From: Streptomyces sp. WM6378 | GTDB lineage: Bacteria > Actinomycetota > Actinomycetes > Streptomycetales > Streptomycetaceae | Length of the DNA: 58,766 bases | Assembly: GCF_001279695.1 (NCBI RefSeq) | Contig: NZ_LGDD01000305.1 | Location: forward strand, 1-58,766 | Direction: 5' to 3' | Notes under the pieces: generated by a model | Database searches by the model: none | What the model was told of the DNA's origin: nothing | What the model saw: the letters and a program-made list of their open reading frames with translations, nothing else | Made by a program: the position numbers and the translations under genes | In this document: one piece after another, positions 27,321-35,440 of the stretch | Position numbering within the stretch: the first letter of the stretch is position 1 | Layout: each line of letters opens with the position of its first letter

Positions 27321-28225
27321 CGTCCGACCTCCGTGACGAGCGGCTCCCGAAGTACACGCTCGGCAGGCTCAGTTCGGGAAGGTGCGGTCTGCCGGCGAGC
27401 GATCAGGGCGTCCTCGTGCGCGATCACCGCCAGCGGGGTGCCGGTACGGCGGGCGTCGCGGATGTTTTTCATCTGGAAGAAGGAGGGGCGGGGGATGAGT
27501 TGGCCGTCGCGGATGCCGGCGAGGAGGGCGATGTTGCGCTCGGCGGGGATGAGGCCGGCGTTCTCGGCTGCGGCCTGGACGGCGGAGGGCAGGTCGATGA
27601 GTTCGCCGCGTGTGCGCCAGGGCCGGGTGGTGATCACGGCGGTTCCACCGGGCCGGAGCAGGTGGCGGCACTGGGTGAGGATGTCCGTGAACGCCTGAAG
27701 GAGGGTCTCCAGGCCGACGTGGGCCAGGTTGTTGGGGTCGTGGCTGTAGCGGTAGTGCCTTTTGACGACGCCGCGTTCGCCGGACTCGCGGGTGGAGCGG
27801 ACCTGTCCGTGGACGCTGGCACCGTACGGGGGTGAGGTGACCACCAGATCGACCAGGCCATGGAAAGCTGCGGGTACCAGGGTGGTGAGCTGGCGGGCGT
27901 CGCCGCAGTAGACCGCCCCGGAGGCGGTGGCGCCCTGGGCGTCGGCACGGCGCAGATTCCGCTCGGCCAGGTCGGCCCACTGGGGCTCATACTCGGTGCC
28001 CAGGGCGTGGCGGCCGAGGTGGACGGCTTCGACGAGGGTGGTGCCGATGCCGCACATCGGGTCCAGGACCAGGTCGCCGGGCTGGGTGTAGGTGACGATC
28101 GCGTGGCGGGCGATCTGCGGGAGCATCTTGGCGGGGTGGGCGGCTGAGCCGGGAACGTAGCGGTCGGCACGTTGGGCGGGTGCGGAGGTCGGGGCGGTGT
28201 TCCACACCGAGTCCAAGTTGCGCAC
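27317..28225 (-). CDS. DNA methylase (SAM motif before TSPPY)
   Basis: The 302-residue protein has SAM-binding motif I LDPMCGIGTTLVEAVHLGRH near residue 55 and catalytic TSPPYGASVHGQ near residue 125, an alpha/gamma-like order opposite to its neighbour. RNIALLAGIRDGQLIPRPSF and FFQMKN close the protein. The GTG at 28225 is chosen because GAGGAG lies eight bases upstream; the ATG at 28318 would overlap the neighbouring gene deeply. Its end overlaps the beta-class methylase gene by 4 nt. Together they could protect a mobile element from restriction or mark DNA at two motifs. Confidence 0.8.
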   Translation of the reverse strand: MRNLDSVWNTAPTSAPAQRADRYVPGSAAHPAKMLPQIARHAIVTYTQPGDLVLDPMCGIGTTLVEAVHLGRHALGTEYEPQWADLAERNLRRADAQGATASGAVYCGDARQLTTLVPAAFHGLVDLVVTSPPYGASVHGQVRSTRESGERGVVKRHYRYSHDPNNLAHVGLETLLQAFTDILTQCRHLLRPGGTAVITTRPWRTRGELIDLPSAVQAAAENAGLIPAERNIALLAGIRDGQLIPRPSFFQMKNIRDARRTGTPLAVIAHEDALIARRQTAPSRTEPAERVLREPLVTEVGR

Positions 28226-28238
28226 GGCGGGCTCCTCT

Positions 28239-28880
28239 TTACGCGGTGTGGACGGCGGACAGCACGAGGAGGTCGGAGTGGATGAGCCCGGGCGGCGTGC
28301 CTTCGGGTGGGGTAGCAACGATCTGGTCGTCGACGGCGTGGCCGTGGACGATCACGATGTGCTGGAGGTAGCGGAACCCTGCGGTGCGGGCGGCGGCGAT
28401 GAGCAGGCCGAGCGGGTCGGTCAGCTTCCCGGCGTCGCGGCGCTGCCGGGTGGCCAGCAGCAGAACGTCGTCCGTGCGCAGAAGGCGGTGGGTGCGATGG
28501 AGGAACCCGGGCCAGCCGTTATCGATCGCGCCCTGCTCATCGGTGCCGTATCGGCTGTGCGGGGTGGTAGCCGGGAGGGTGTCGGGGTGGAGTTCCGCAA
28601 GGATCACCGGTGTACGCCGTGCGTTCCGGGCACCGGGCGTGTGGTCGGCCGCGCAGGGCGTGCGGGCGTCCATTCCCTCGTTGGTGTCGCAGACGGTCAG
28701 GCGCCACAGTGGGGCTGGCTGACGGCTGTGGCGCTGCGTGAACTCGGTGCGGATCTTGCCGATCGCCCAGTCTGGCAGGACGGCCGGGAAGGGCGGTGGG
28801 GTGTCCGCGTCGCGGGGGCCGGGCAGCCAGATGCTGGTCGGCAGCGGTGACGGGGCCGTCGTGGTACGGGGGTTGGTCAT
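28239..28880 (-). CDS. Degenerate SAM-methyltransferase-like hypothetical
   Basis: A 213-residue protein. The C-terminal half (FLHRTHRLLRTDDVLLLATR, DPLGLLIAAARTAGFRYLQH, IVIVHGHAVDDQIVA) reads like the end of a Rossmann methyltransferase, but no motif I or PPY motif is present. It precedes the two methylase genes by 13 nt on the same strand, so it is probably a specificity or accessory partner in that operon. I cannot assign a function from sequence alone. Confidence 0.65.
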   Translation of the reverse strand: MTNPRTTTAPSPLPTSIWLPGPRDADTPPPFPAVLPDWAIGKIRTEFTQRHSRQPAPLWRLTVCDTNEGMDARTPCAADHTPGARNARRTPVILAELHPDTLPATTPHSRYGTDEQGAIDNGWPGFLHRTHRLLRTDDVLLLATRQRRDAGKLTDPLGLLIAAARTAGFRYLQHIVIVHGHAVDDQIVATPPEGTPPGLIHSDLLVLSAVHTA

Positions 28881-29458
28881 GGGTGGGCGCGCTGAGCGGG
28901 CCGGGCGCCGAAGAGTGCTGACACCTATCTAAGGAGAATCCTCCGGCGGGATCGTGCCAGGCTCGAGCGGATAGTGGAGTCGGCCTGGGACTCAGTGCCG
29001 GTCTTTCGACCGATCCGTTTCCCGGGTCCTCGTCCTGAACCAGGCATGCGTCTGCCTCCCCCGCCTCGCACACTTCCGCTACCAGGCCCCCTCCCACAGC
29101 GCGGACCTCGTGCCGGACGCGCTCTCGGGCGACACGACCGCCTCCGGGGCAGGCCTCCCCGCTGCCTGAACTCATGTGCCGGGCGCCCTGGTCAGGCGGG
29201 GAACCGGACACGGCGGGGCTCCAGGTACGTTCCTGCGATCGCGGTATCCGCGCGCGCAGCACACGCGCGACTGGAGCGTGCGCCGACGAGCCGGGCAACG
29301 CGGAACGCTGCCCCTCGGGGAGCCGCATGAGGACATGCCGTGACGCACCTCACGGCTCGGAGCCTTACAACCATTACGGCGTACAAGCAGTCATACCGCC
29401 CGACCAACCGCCACAGCCCCCGCTGCTGTCGGCACTCGCACCACCTGAAAGAGACACC
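28881..29458. other. Divergent promoter region, no gene seen
   Basis: About 580 nt between the leftward methylase operon and the rightward surface-protein gene. It should hold both promoters. Short open frames here lack ribosome sites. Confidence 0.4.
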
Positions 29459-30520
29459 ATGAAGCTCCGCCGCGTATGGGCGACCGCCGCAGTCATGACG
29501 GCGATCGGAACCGCCACACTGACGGCAGCGCCGCTGGCTTCCGCAACGACGGGGGACAGCATCACCGGTGCGAGCGAGGCGCCCAGCACCGCACCGCACT
29601 CCACCCCGTCCTCCAGCGCGGCCGACCCGAAGACAGGCAACGACACGGTGCCAGACCCCGGCGCCTCCAGCACTCCGAAGGCTGTCACCCCTTCTCCTTC
29701 CGGTTCTGTCACCGACCCGAAGAACGCGAAGAAGGCGAAGAAGGCGAACGAGCAGCCCACCCGTACGCCTACCACCGAGGTTTCCAAGCTGCCGACTCCC
29801 GGGCTCGGAGAATGCAAGCAGTACCCCGCCGACGAAGACTCGGTCCGGACCTCGCTGCGCGGCCTGCCCAACAAGATCGTCGCCGGATCCGGCTGGCACG
29901 AGTTCACCTACCGCGCACTGAACATCTCCGACCGGACCCTGGAGCGGGTCAACCTCGACATGGAACTGGGCACCGTCGACCACCGGGTGAGTGACATCAG
30001 CGAACTCCTGGTGACCGTCGAGTGGTTCGACACCACGAGCGGCCAGTGGCGGACCACCACCGAGCGGGGCAAGGACCTGTGGGGCTACTTCGCCGGCGCG
30101 AAGAACATCAAGGCCAGCGAGTACGTCGAGGCCCGGATGCGAATCAAGGTGGACGGCAAAGCCCCCGCCGCGGCCGGCTTCTTCTTCACCTCCGGCTACT
30201 CCATGGGCGAAGGCGACGGCCGCTGCAGCTTCGGTGAGCTCTACCAATGGGACTTCACCATCGTCCCCGCGGGCACCAAGCCCACGAAGGACCAGAGCGA
30301 CGCCAAGGGCAAGCCGGTCAAGTCCGGCAGCCCGGGTGTGCCGCAGAACCGCCCGGTCGCCCAGGGCGATCGCACCCAGTTGCCGGTCAGCGGCCGCCTC
30401 GCTGAGACCGGCTCATCGTCCACCACCCCCGTCGTCGCGGCCGTCGGTGCCGCCGCCGTGGCCGCCGGGAGCGGAGCCCTCTTCATCGCCCGCCGCCGCA
30501 AGGCCCGAACCACCGCATAA
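29459..30520 (+). CDS. Secreted cell-wall-anchored protein (LAxTG sortase signal)
   Basis: The 353-residue protein begins with signal peptide MKLRRVWATAAVMTAIGTAT, cleaved near ASATTGDS. A Ser/Thr/Pro-rich stalk follows (residues 40-115), then a beta-rich domain (about 120-280; WHEFTYRALNISDRTLERVN, FFFTSGYSMGEGDGRC). The end has LAETG, a hydrophobic segment and RRRKAR, the class E sortase anchoring layout of streptomycetes. It lies just upstream of a T4SS-like operon and may act at the cell surface in mating contact; that is inference. Start ATG 29459 has a GAAAGAG box. Confidence 0.8.
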   Translation: MKLRRVWATAAVMTAIGTATLTAAPLASATTGDSITGASEAPSTAPHSTPSSSAADPKTGNDTVPDPGASSTPKAVTPSPSGSVTDPKNAKKAKKANEQPTRTPTTEVSKLPTPGLGECKQYPADEDSVRTSLRGLPNKIVAGSGWHEFTYRALNISDRTLERVNLDMELGTVDHRVSDISELLVTVEWFDTTSGQWRTTTERGKDLWGYFAGAKNIKASEYVEARMRIKVDGKAPAAAGFFFTSGYSMGEGDGRCSFGELYQWDFTIVPAGTKPTKDQSDAKGKPVKSGSPGVPQNRPVAQGDRTQLPVSGRLAETGSSSTTPVVAAVGAAAVAAGSGALFIARRRKARTTA

Positions 30521-30652
30521 CCCAGCGCCAAAGCGCGGGCTTGTCTGGTGTCACACCGGCAGTGCTCGCTATCTGCACTGCCGACTGCCCTCAGACTCCC
30601 CTCCGCCCTCGCCCTCCAGGGACTCCGTTGGCGAATCCGGGAGTTGTGTGAC

Positions 30653-30690
30653 GACGGCCCGTACGACCCCGTTGGGGTAGTCGGGCCGTC
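30653..30690. terminator. Hairpin terminator after the surface-protein gene
   Basis: GACGGCCCG at 30653-30661 pairs with CGGGCCGTC at 30682-30690, with an inner ACCCC/GGGGT pairing, 130 nt downstream of the stop at 30520. Confidence 0.7.
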
Positions 30691-31156
30691 CTCGTGTAAT
30701 CCCCAAGAGCAGCTGAACAAGGAGATTCACCGACGCACCGACGTGGTCGGTATTTCCCCGACCGCGACGCCGCCCTCCGCCTGAGCACCGCGGTCCTCAC
30801 CGAGCAGACCCTTGACCCGCCAGCGAAACGTGCTGGTCAGCGCACGATCTGCCACGGGACCCGTCACCCTGCGAGGCAGAGTACGGACTGGGTGACTACG
30901 GGCGCCCTCACGGGCGGGCAAGCGCCTGCCACCAGCAAGTCCAGGGGGCTCTTCAAAATTCTTCAGGGAATTCCTCTCGGGCCGGGCCGAGGGAAGAAGC
31001 ACTGGTCAGCGCGAGATCTGCCAGCGCTTGGCGGCCAGATGGCAGGGCTACGGCACCCTCGCAGCGGACCGGTAACCCTCCGGCGGCAAGACCGTGGCAA
31101 GGGCGGCTGGCGCGATGGGCGGCGACCCATCCGCCGCATCAAGGCTAGGAGCCGCC

Positions 31157-31914
31157 ATGCGCCCCACGTCCCCTCGTCCCCACCCCCCGCTCTGGTCCAT
31201 CTCGCCCCTGGACCAGGTCGAGTCCGCGTTCCTCTCGCTGGCCGCAGAGGGCCGTCCGCTCACTGTGCCGGTGGCGCTGTCCGCCGACTCGGACACCGTC
31301 AGCCCGCTGTGCGTCACCCGAGTCCGTGCCCGGATGGTGCACCCCAGCTGCACCGAACAGGCCCGCGCCGGAGTGTGGAACGAAATCCTGCGCCGGCGGG
31401 CGCTGCTCGGAGAGCCGTGGGGCACCGTCGCCGTCGGCCTCACCCTTCCCGCACTGCGGCGCACCCTGTCCCGGCTGCCGCGACTGGCGGAAGTCGAGGC
31501 ATGTGAGCTGGAGCAGGAAGTCCTGGCGGCGGTCACCGCCGAACTCGCCCTCCTGACCACGGACGAGCCGCAGGCCGGGCTGCGGCTGGTGCGGGCCGGC
31601 GACCGGGCCGCGCACCGTCTGCTGTACGCCGCGCAGCGCACCCGGCGCATCGAGGCCGTGGCGCTGGATGAGAACGCGGTGCCGCGGCCCTGCCCGCCCG
31701 CGGCATGGCGGAGGCGTTCGCCGTGCTCCTGCGGGCCGTCCGGGCCGGGGTCCTCACCGAGAGGGAGGCTGAACTCATCGCGCAGACCCGGCTGGAGCGC
31801 CAGGTGATGGCCAAGGCGGCGAGCACGGTGGGCATGAGTGTGCGCGCCGCCTTCCGCCACCGGGCCGCCGCCGAGCGGCGCCTGGCCGTCGCGCTGGCCG
31901 CGCAGGAGGTCTGA
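31157..31914 (+). pseudogene. Sigma-70-region-4-like hypothetical split by a frameshift
   Basis: The first part (from ATG 31157, with AGGAG upstream) encodes about 175 residues: WSISPLDQVESAFLSLAAEG, WNEILRRRALLGEPWGTVAV, RTLSRLPRLAEVEACELEQE. At about 31680 the coding sequence changes frame and continues as AALPARGMAEAFAVLLRAVR, then GVLTEREAELIAQTRLERQV and STVGMSVRAAFRHRAAAERR to TGA 31912-31914. The C-terminal piece resembles the helix-turn-helix end of sigma-like proteins. Together they would make about 250 residues. The join is in a GC run, so an assembly indel is possible. It precedes the T4SS-like genes and may be their regulator. Confidence 0.6.
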
Positions 31915-32009
31915 GGCAACAGTGGCACGATCAGGCCCCGCTTTTCTCCTTAAGAGAGTGAGAGCACCTACGGAACCCCCTGTGCCGTAGCCACTCTCAC
32001 CTCCCTCTC

Positions 32010-32136
32010 GTCCCTGGGAGTTCGGGCACGGCGTCTCGTGCTGACACCCCGAACCCGCCCCTCCCCGCATCCAGCGGCTCACCTTGCCTGCAAGGAGGTG
32101 AAGCGCTGTCGCGGGCCAGCCTGGACTCCCAGGGAC
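32010..32136. repeat. 12-bp inverted repeat in the T4SS leader
   Basis: GTCCCTGGGAGT (32010-32021) and its exact complement ACTCCCAGGGAC (32125-32136) bracket 103 nt upstream of the first T4SS-like gene. The spacer contains an AAGGAGGTGAAG at 32090-32101 not followed by an evident gene. The arms could fold into a long leader structure or bind a dimer. The surrounding 31915-32210 interval has no supported coding sequence. Confidence 0.5.
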
Positions 32137-32210
32137 GGAACCCTCATCGCCCCCTCCTCCTTCTTCTTCACTCACCTGCTGTCTGCGCCTTCACGAGGAG
32201 GTGTGTGTCC

Positions 32211-32591
32211 GTGCCCGTACCTCTGCACCCGCTGCGGGCAAGGACCCGCCGACTGACGTGGCGCCAACTGGGCCGTATAGCTGTCCGGGCCCTGTGCATC
32301 ACGGTGTGCGCGCTCGCCACCCTGCTGGCGCATCCACCGAACTCATGGGCCGTCGCGGACGTCCCCACGGTGATCAACAATCTGCGGAACTGGATCGTGG
32401 GGCTGCTGACGGGACTTGCCACGCTGTTCCTCACCTTCGGCGGGCTGCGCTACCTGATGGCCGGAGGTGACCCGGGCGAAGTCGAGGCGGCCAAACGGGC
32501 CTTGAAGGCCGCGGCCATCGGCTACGGCCTGGCCATCCTCGCCCCGGTACTGGTCACCGTCCTTCAGGGCATCGTCGGAGCCGGAACATGA
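32211..32591 (+). CDS. VirB2/TrbC-like pilin candidate
   Basis: The 126-residue protein has a long N-terminal leader cleaved near NSWAVADVP, followed by hydrophobic segments NWIVGLLTGLATLFLTFGGL and IGYGLAILAPVLVTVLQGIV with a short polar loop (GGDPGEVEAAKRALK). This is the two-helix topology of T4SS pilins. It is the first gene of the transfer-like operon. The GTG at 32211 is preferred since GAGGAGG lies nine bases upstream; a GTG at 32205 is the alternative. It overlaps the next gene by ATGA. Confidence 0.7.
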   Translation: MPVPLHPLRARTRRLTWRQLGRIAVRALCITVCALATLLAHPPNSWAVADVPTVINNLRNWIVGLLTGLATLFLTFGGLRYLMAGGDPGEVEAAKRALKAAAIGYGLAILAPVLVTVLQGIVGAGT

Positions 32592-34528
32592 CGGCCCGCC
32601 GCGTCCTCGCCTCCGCCGGGGTGCTAACCGCGGTGCTGCTTGGCGCGACGGACCTGGTCTCGCCGTCTGCGCACGCCACTTCGGCCTCGGCCCCGGCCGG
32701 GGTCCGAATGGCGCCTGCTGAGCCCGAACCTGTCCCGTCAGCCGGACCCGCTCCGCAACCCACACCGGCCCCAGCGCCTGCACCCGGCCCTGCCCCGCAA
32801 CCGACCCCCGCTCCCGCCCCGGGCCCCCTCCCGGCACCCGGCCCCTCCGCACCACGCCCCCAGCCACCTCGCCCTCCGGAGCCCGCACCTAGCCTGGTCC
32901 CGCCCGCGTGCGAGGTAGCCGGGATCCCCTGTGACAAGGGCAGCACCGGCTTCGGCAGCCTCCTCGACGTTCCCACCATGATCGTCAATGCGATCACGGC
33001 ATTCCTCGGGACGCTCGTCGACCAGATCATGAAGCCGCTGCGGGAACTCCTCGGCGCCACCCTCCTCTCGACTCCCGATCTCACGGAGCAGGCCGACATC
33101 AAACGCCTGTGGACCGGTTCGCTCGGACTCACGGGCGGGATCTACGTGTTGTTCGTGACCGCGGGCGGGCTCACGGTCATGGCACACGAGACTCTGCAGA
33201 GCCGCTACGCGCTCAAGCAGATCGCGCCGCGCCTGCTGATCGGCATCATCGCCGCCGCAGCCTCGCTCACGGTGCTGGGCAAGGCCATCTCCCTGGCCAA
33301 CGCCCTCTCCTACGCGCTGTTGGGTACCGACGCCTCCGATGCCGGCAAGGGCCTGATCGAACGGGCCATCCCGTTCGCCCTGTTCGGCGGTCACGGCATG
33401 GCCCTGTACGTGCTGTTGATCGCGATCCTCACGATCTTTCTGATCCTGGCCGTCCTCGTCGGCTACATCGTCCGCATCGCGGTCATCGCCGTGATCGCCG
33501 TCTCCGGGCCGCTCGCCCTGTCCTGTCACGCGCACCCGGTCACCGACCCGGTGGCCCGGATGTGGTGGCGGGCGCTGGCCGGGTGTCTGACGATCCAGGT
33601 CGCCCAGTCCGTCACATTGATCGTCGCGCTGAAGCTGTTCTTCGCCCCGGGCGCCACCCTGCTCGGCTTCCCCAAACCAACCCAGCTCGGCACGCTGCTT
33701 GCCGGACTCGCCCTGTTCTGGATCCTGTTCAAGATCCCGGGCTGGTGTACGCGCGTCATCTTCCGGGCTACTCCCCTCCATCCCCAACTCCCGGCTTCGC
33801 TGCGGATGTTGCAGTCGGTCGCCCTGTGGCGGCTGATCAACCGGTACGTTCCCGGCGCCGCGGTGCTGCGCCGCCGCCCCGGCGGTGGCGGGAGGGGTGG
33901 GCGGCCTGGCGGACCGGGTGGACGCGGTACACCTCCGGGTCCCCCACGCGGTGGAGGCAACCGTCCCGGCCGCCCAACGGGCGGTCGGGGTGGTGGCCGG
34001 CTGCCGGTACCGGGCGGCGTCGCCGGAATCGCCCTGCGCCGGGGAAGGGCCCTGGTCGCGAGAGCCGGCTCGCGCGCCAGCAGTCGTGCGCCCGCTGCCA
34101 CAGCGGCAACCGGAGGCCAAGTCTCCACCCCCATTGGCCTGCGCACGGCTCGGCCCGGGGGTGCGCCGACCAGCCCGGCGCGCGGGACCGCCGGCCCCCG
34201 CTCGGTCATCCATCCCTCGCAGGCTCGCCGCACCCGGCAGTTGACGCTGCCCATTCCCGCCAAGCGCGTCCCGGCCCGTCCCGGGCGGCCAACCCAGCTG
34301 CGTCTGCCCGTCACCGCTCAGCGTGTGCCACGCATCACCAGCTCCAAGCCCCTGGCTGGCGCGACCCCGACAGCACCTCAGTCGTCCGGCGTACCGGCGC
34401 CGGTACGCCGTGTCCGGCAGATGGCGCTCCCAGTACCGGCCGCCCGCGTTCGCACCCGCCCAGTCCGGCCCGTGCAGTTGCGCCTGCCCCTTGAACCGCC
34501 CGCTCCCCCGTCTCCTTCCCGGAGGTGA
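32588..34528 (+). CDS. VirB6/TrbL-like polytopic membrane protein
   Basis: The 646-residue protein begins with a signal-like segment (MTARRVLASAGVLTAVLLGA), then a Pro/Ala-rich repeat linker (residues 40-105, PAPAPGP-type units). A membrane region of about six helices follows (about 170-400, including SLGLTGGIYVLFVTAGGL and ALYVLLIAILTIFLILAVLV). The tail is long, basic and Gly/Arg/Pro-rich. It matches the membrane-channel component position of actinobacterial T4SS-like clusters. The tail contains repeats of LPxxAxRVP type (PIPAKRVPARP, PVTAQRVPRI, PVPAARVRTRP), which could bind DNA or cell wall. Confidence 0.75.
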   Translation: MTARRVLASAGVLTAVLLGATDLVSPSAHATSASAPAGVRMAPAEPEPVPSAGPAPQPTPAPAPAPGPAPQPTPAPAPGPLPAPGPSAPRPQPPRPPEPAPSLVPPACEVAGIPCDKGSTGFGSLLDVPTMIVNAITAFLGTLVDQIMKPLRELLGATLLSTPDLTEQADIKRLWTGSLGLTGGIYVLFVTAGGLTVMAHETLQSRYALKQIAPRLLIGIIAAAASLTVLGKAISLANALSYALLGTDASDAGKGLIERAIPFALFGGHGMALYVLLIAILTIFLILAVLVGYIVRIAVIAVIAVSGPLALSCHAHPVTDPVARMWWRALAGCLTIQVAQSVTLIVALKLFFAPGATLLGFPKPTQLGTLLAGLALFWILFKIPGWCTRVIFRATPLHPQLPASLRMLQSVALWRLINRYVPGAAVLRRRPGGGGRGGRPGGPGGRGTPPGPPRGGGNRPGRPTGGRGGGRLPVPGGVAGIALRRGRALVARAGSRASSRAPAATAATGGQVSTPIGLRTARPGGAPTSPARGTAGPRSVIHPSQARRTRQLTLPIPAKRVPARPGRPTQLRLPVTAQRVPRITSSKPLAGATPTAPQSSGVPAPVRRVRQMALPVPAARVRTRPVRPVQLRLPLEPPAPPSPSRR

Positions 34529-34534
34529 ACCGCG

Positions 34535-35440
34535 ATGACCGCCGACCTGGACGACGAGCACGTCACGTCGGCCCGGATCCCCGCCGACGTGTCCAAAGCC
34601 GACCGCATTCTTGGCCCGTTGACCGCACGGCAGACCGCGATCCTGGCCGTCGCCGGGCTAATGCTGTACGGCGGGTACTGGGCCTCTCGTCCATTCATGC
34701 ATCCGCTCGCCTATGCGGCGCTGACCGCGCCGGTCGCGGTGGTCGTGACGGTCATCGCGGTGGGGCGGCGGGACGGCATCGGCCTGGACCGTCTCCTGCT
34801 CGCCGCCGTCCACTACCACCGCACGCCCAAACGGCGCGTCCCCGCGCCTGAAGGAGTCCAGCCCCTCCCGGAGTTTGTTCCCGCAGAGTGGCGGGCGCAG
34901 GCCGGCTCAGCCCCAGCCGTGCTCGACCTGCCGTGCGGTGAGGTCTCCGAGACCGGTGTGCTGGGCCTCGCGGGGGATGGGCACAGTGCGCTCGCGGTGT
35001 GCTCCACGGTCAACTTCCACCTGCGCACCGGCGGCGAACAGCAGGCGCTGACCGAAGCGTTCGCCCGCTGGCTCAACTCGCTGACCGGCCCGACCCAGGT
35101 CCTGGTGCGCGCCCACCGCCTCGACGTCACCCCCCTTGTCGACGAGCTGACCCAGCTCGCACCGACACTGACGCACCCCGCGTTGGAGCGGGCCGCGCGC
35201 GCCCATGGTGACTTCCTCGCCGGGCTCGCCGCGGAACGGGACCTGCTCACCCGTCAGGTCCTGCTGGTGACCCGCGAGCCCGCAGCTTCCAGCGGGGCGC
35301 GGGCGAGTCATCGCCTCACCGAAGCCGCGCGCGCTCTGGAAGCCGCCGAGATCACCGTCACATCGCTGGACACGGAGGCCGCCACCGACATGCTTCGTCT
35401 CGCCGCTGACCCCGATGCGCTCCCTCTGGCAGGCCCGTGA
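34535..35440 (+). CDS. PrgI-like T4SS membrane protein
   Basis: The 301-residue protein starts with a short cytosolic segment (TSARIPADVSKADRILGPLT) and two close helices (TAILAVAGLMLYGGYW and LAYAALTAPVAVVVTVIAV). A globular cytosolic domain follows. This is the PrgI/VirB3-like layout normally encoded directly before the VirB4 ATPase, as here. The last codons overlap the VirB4 start (ATGA at 35437), so the pair is translationally coupled. Confidence 0.7.
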   Translation: MTADLDDEHVTSARIPADVSKADRILGPLTARQTAILAVAGLMLYGGYWASRPFMHPLAYAALTAPVAVVVTVIAVGRRDGIGLDRLLLAAVHYHRTPKRRVPAPEGVQPLPEFVPAEWRAQAGSAPAVLDLPCGEVSETGVLGLAGDGHSALAVCSTVNFHLRTGGEQQALTEAFARWLNSLTGPTQVLVRAHRLDVTPLVDELTQLAPTLTHPALERAARAHGDFLAGLAAERDLLTRQVLLVTREPAASSGARASHRLTEAARALEAAEITVTSLDTEAATDMLRLAADPDALPLAGP

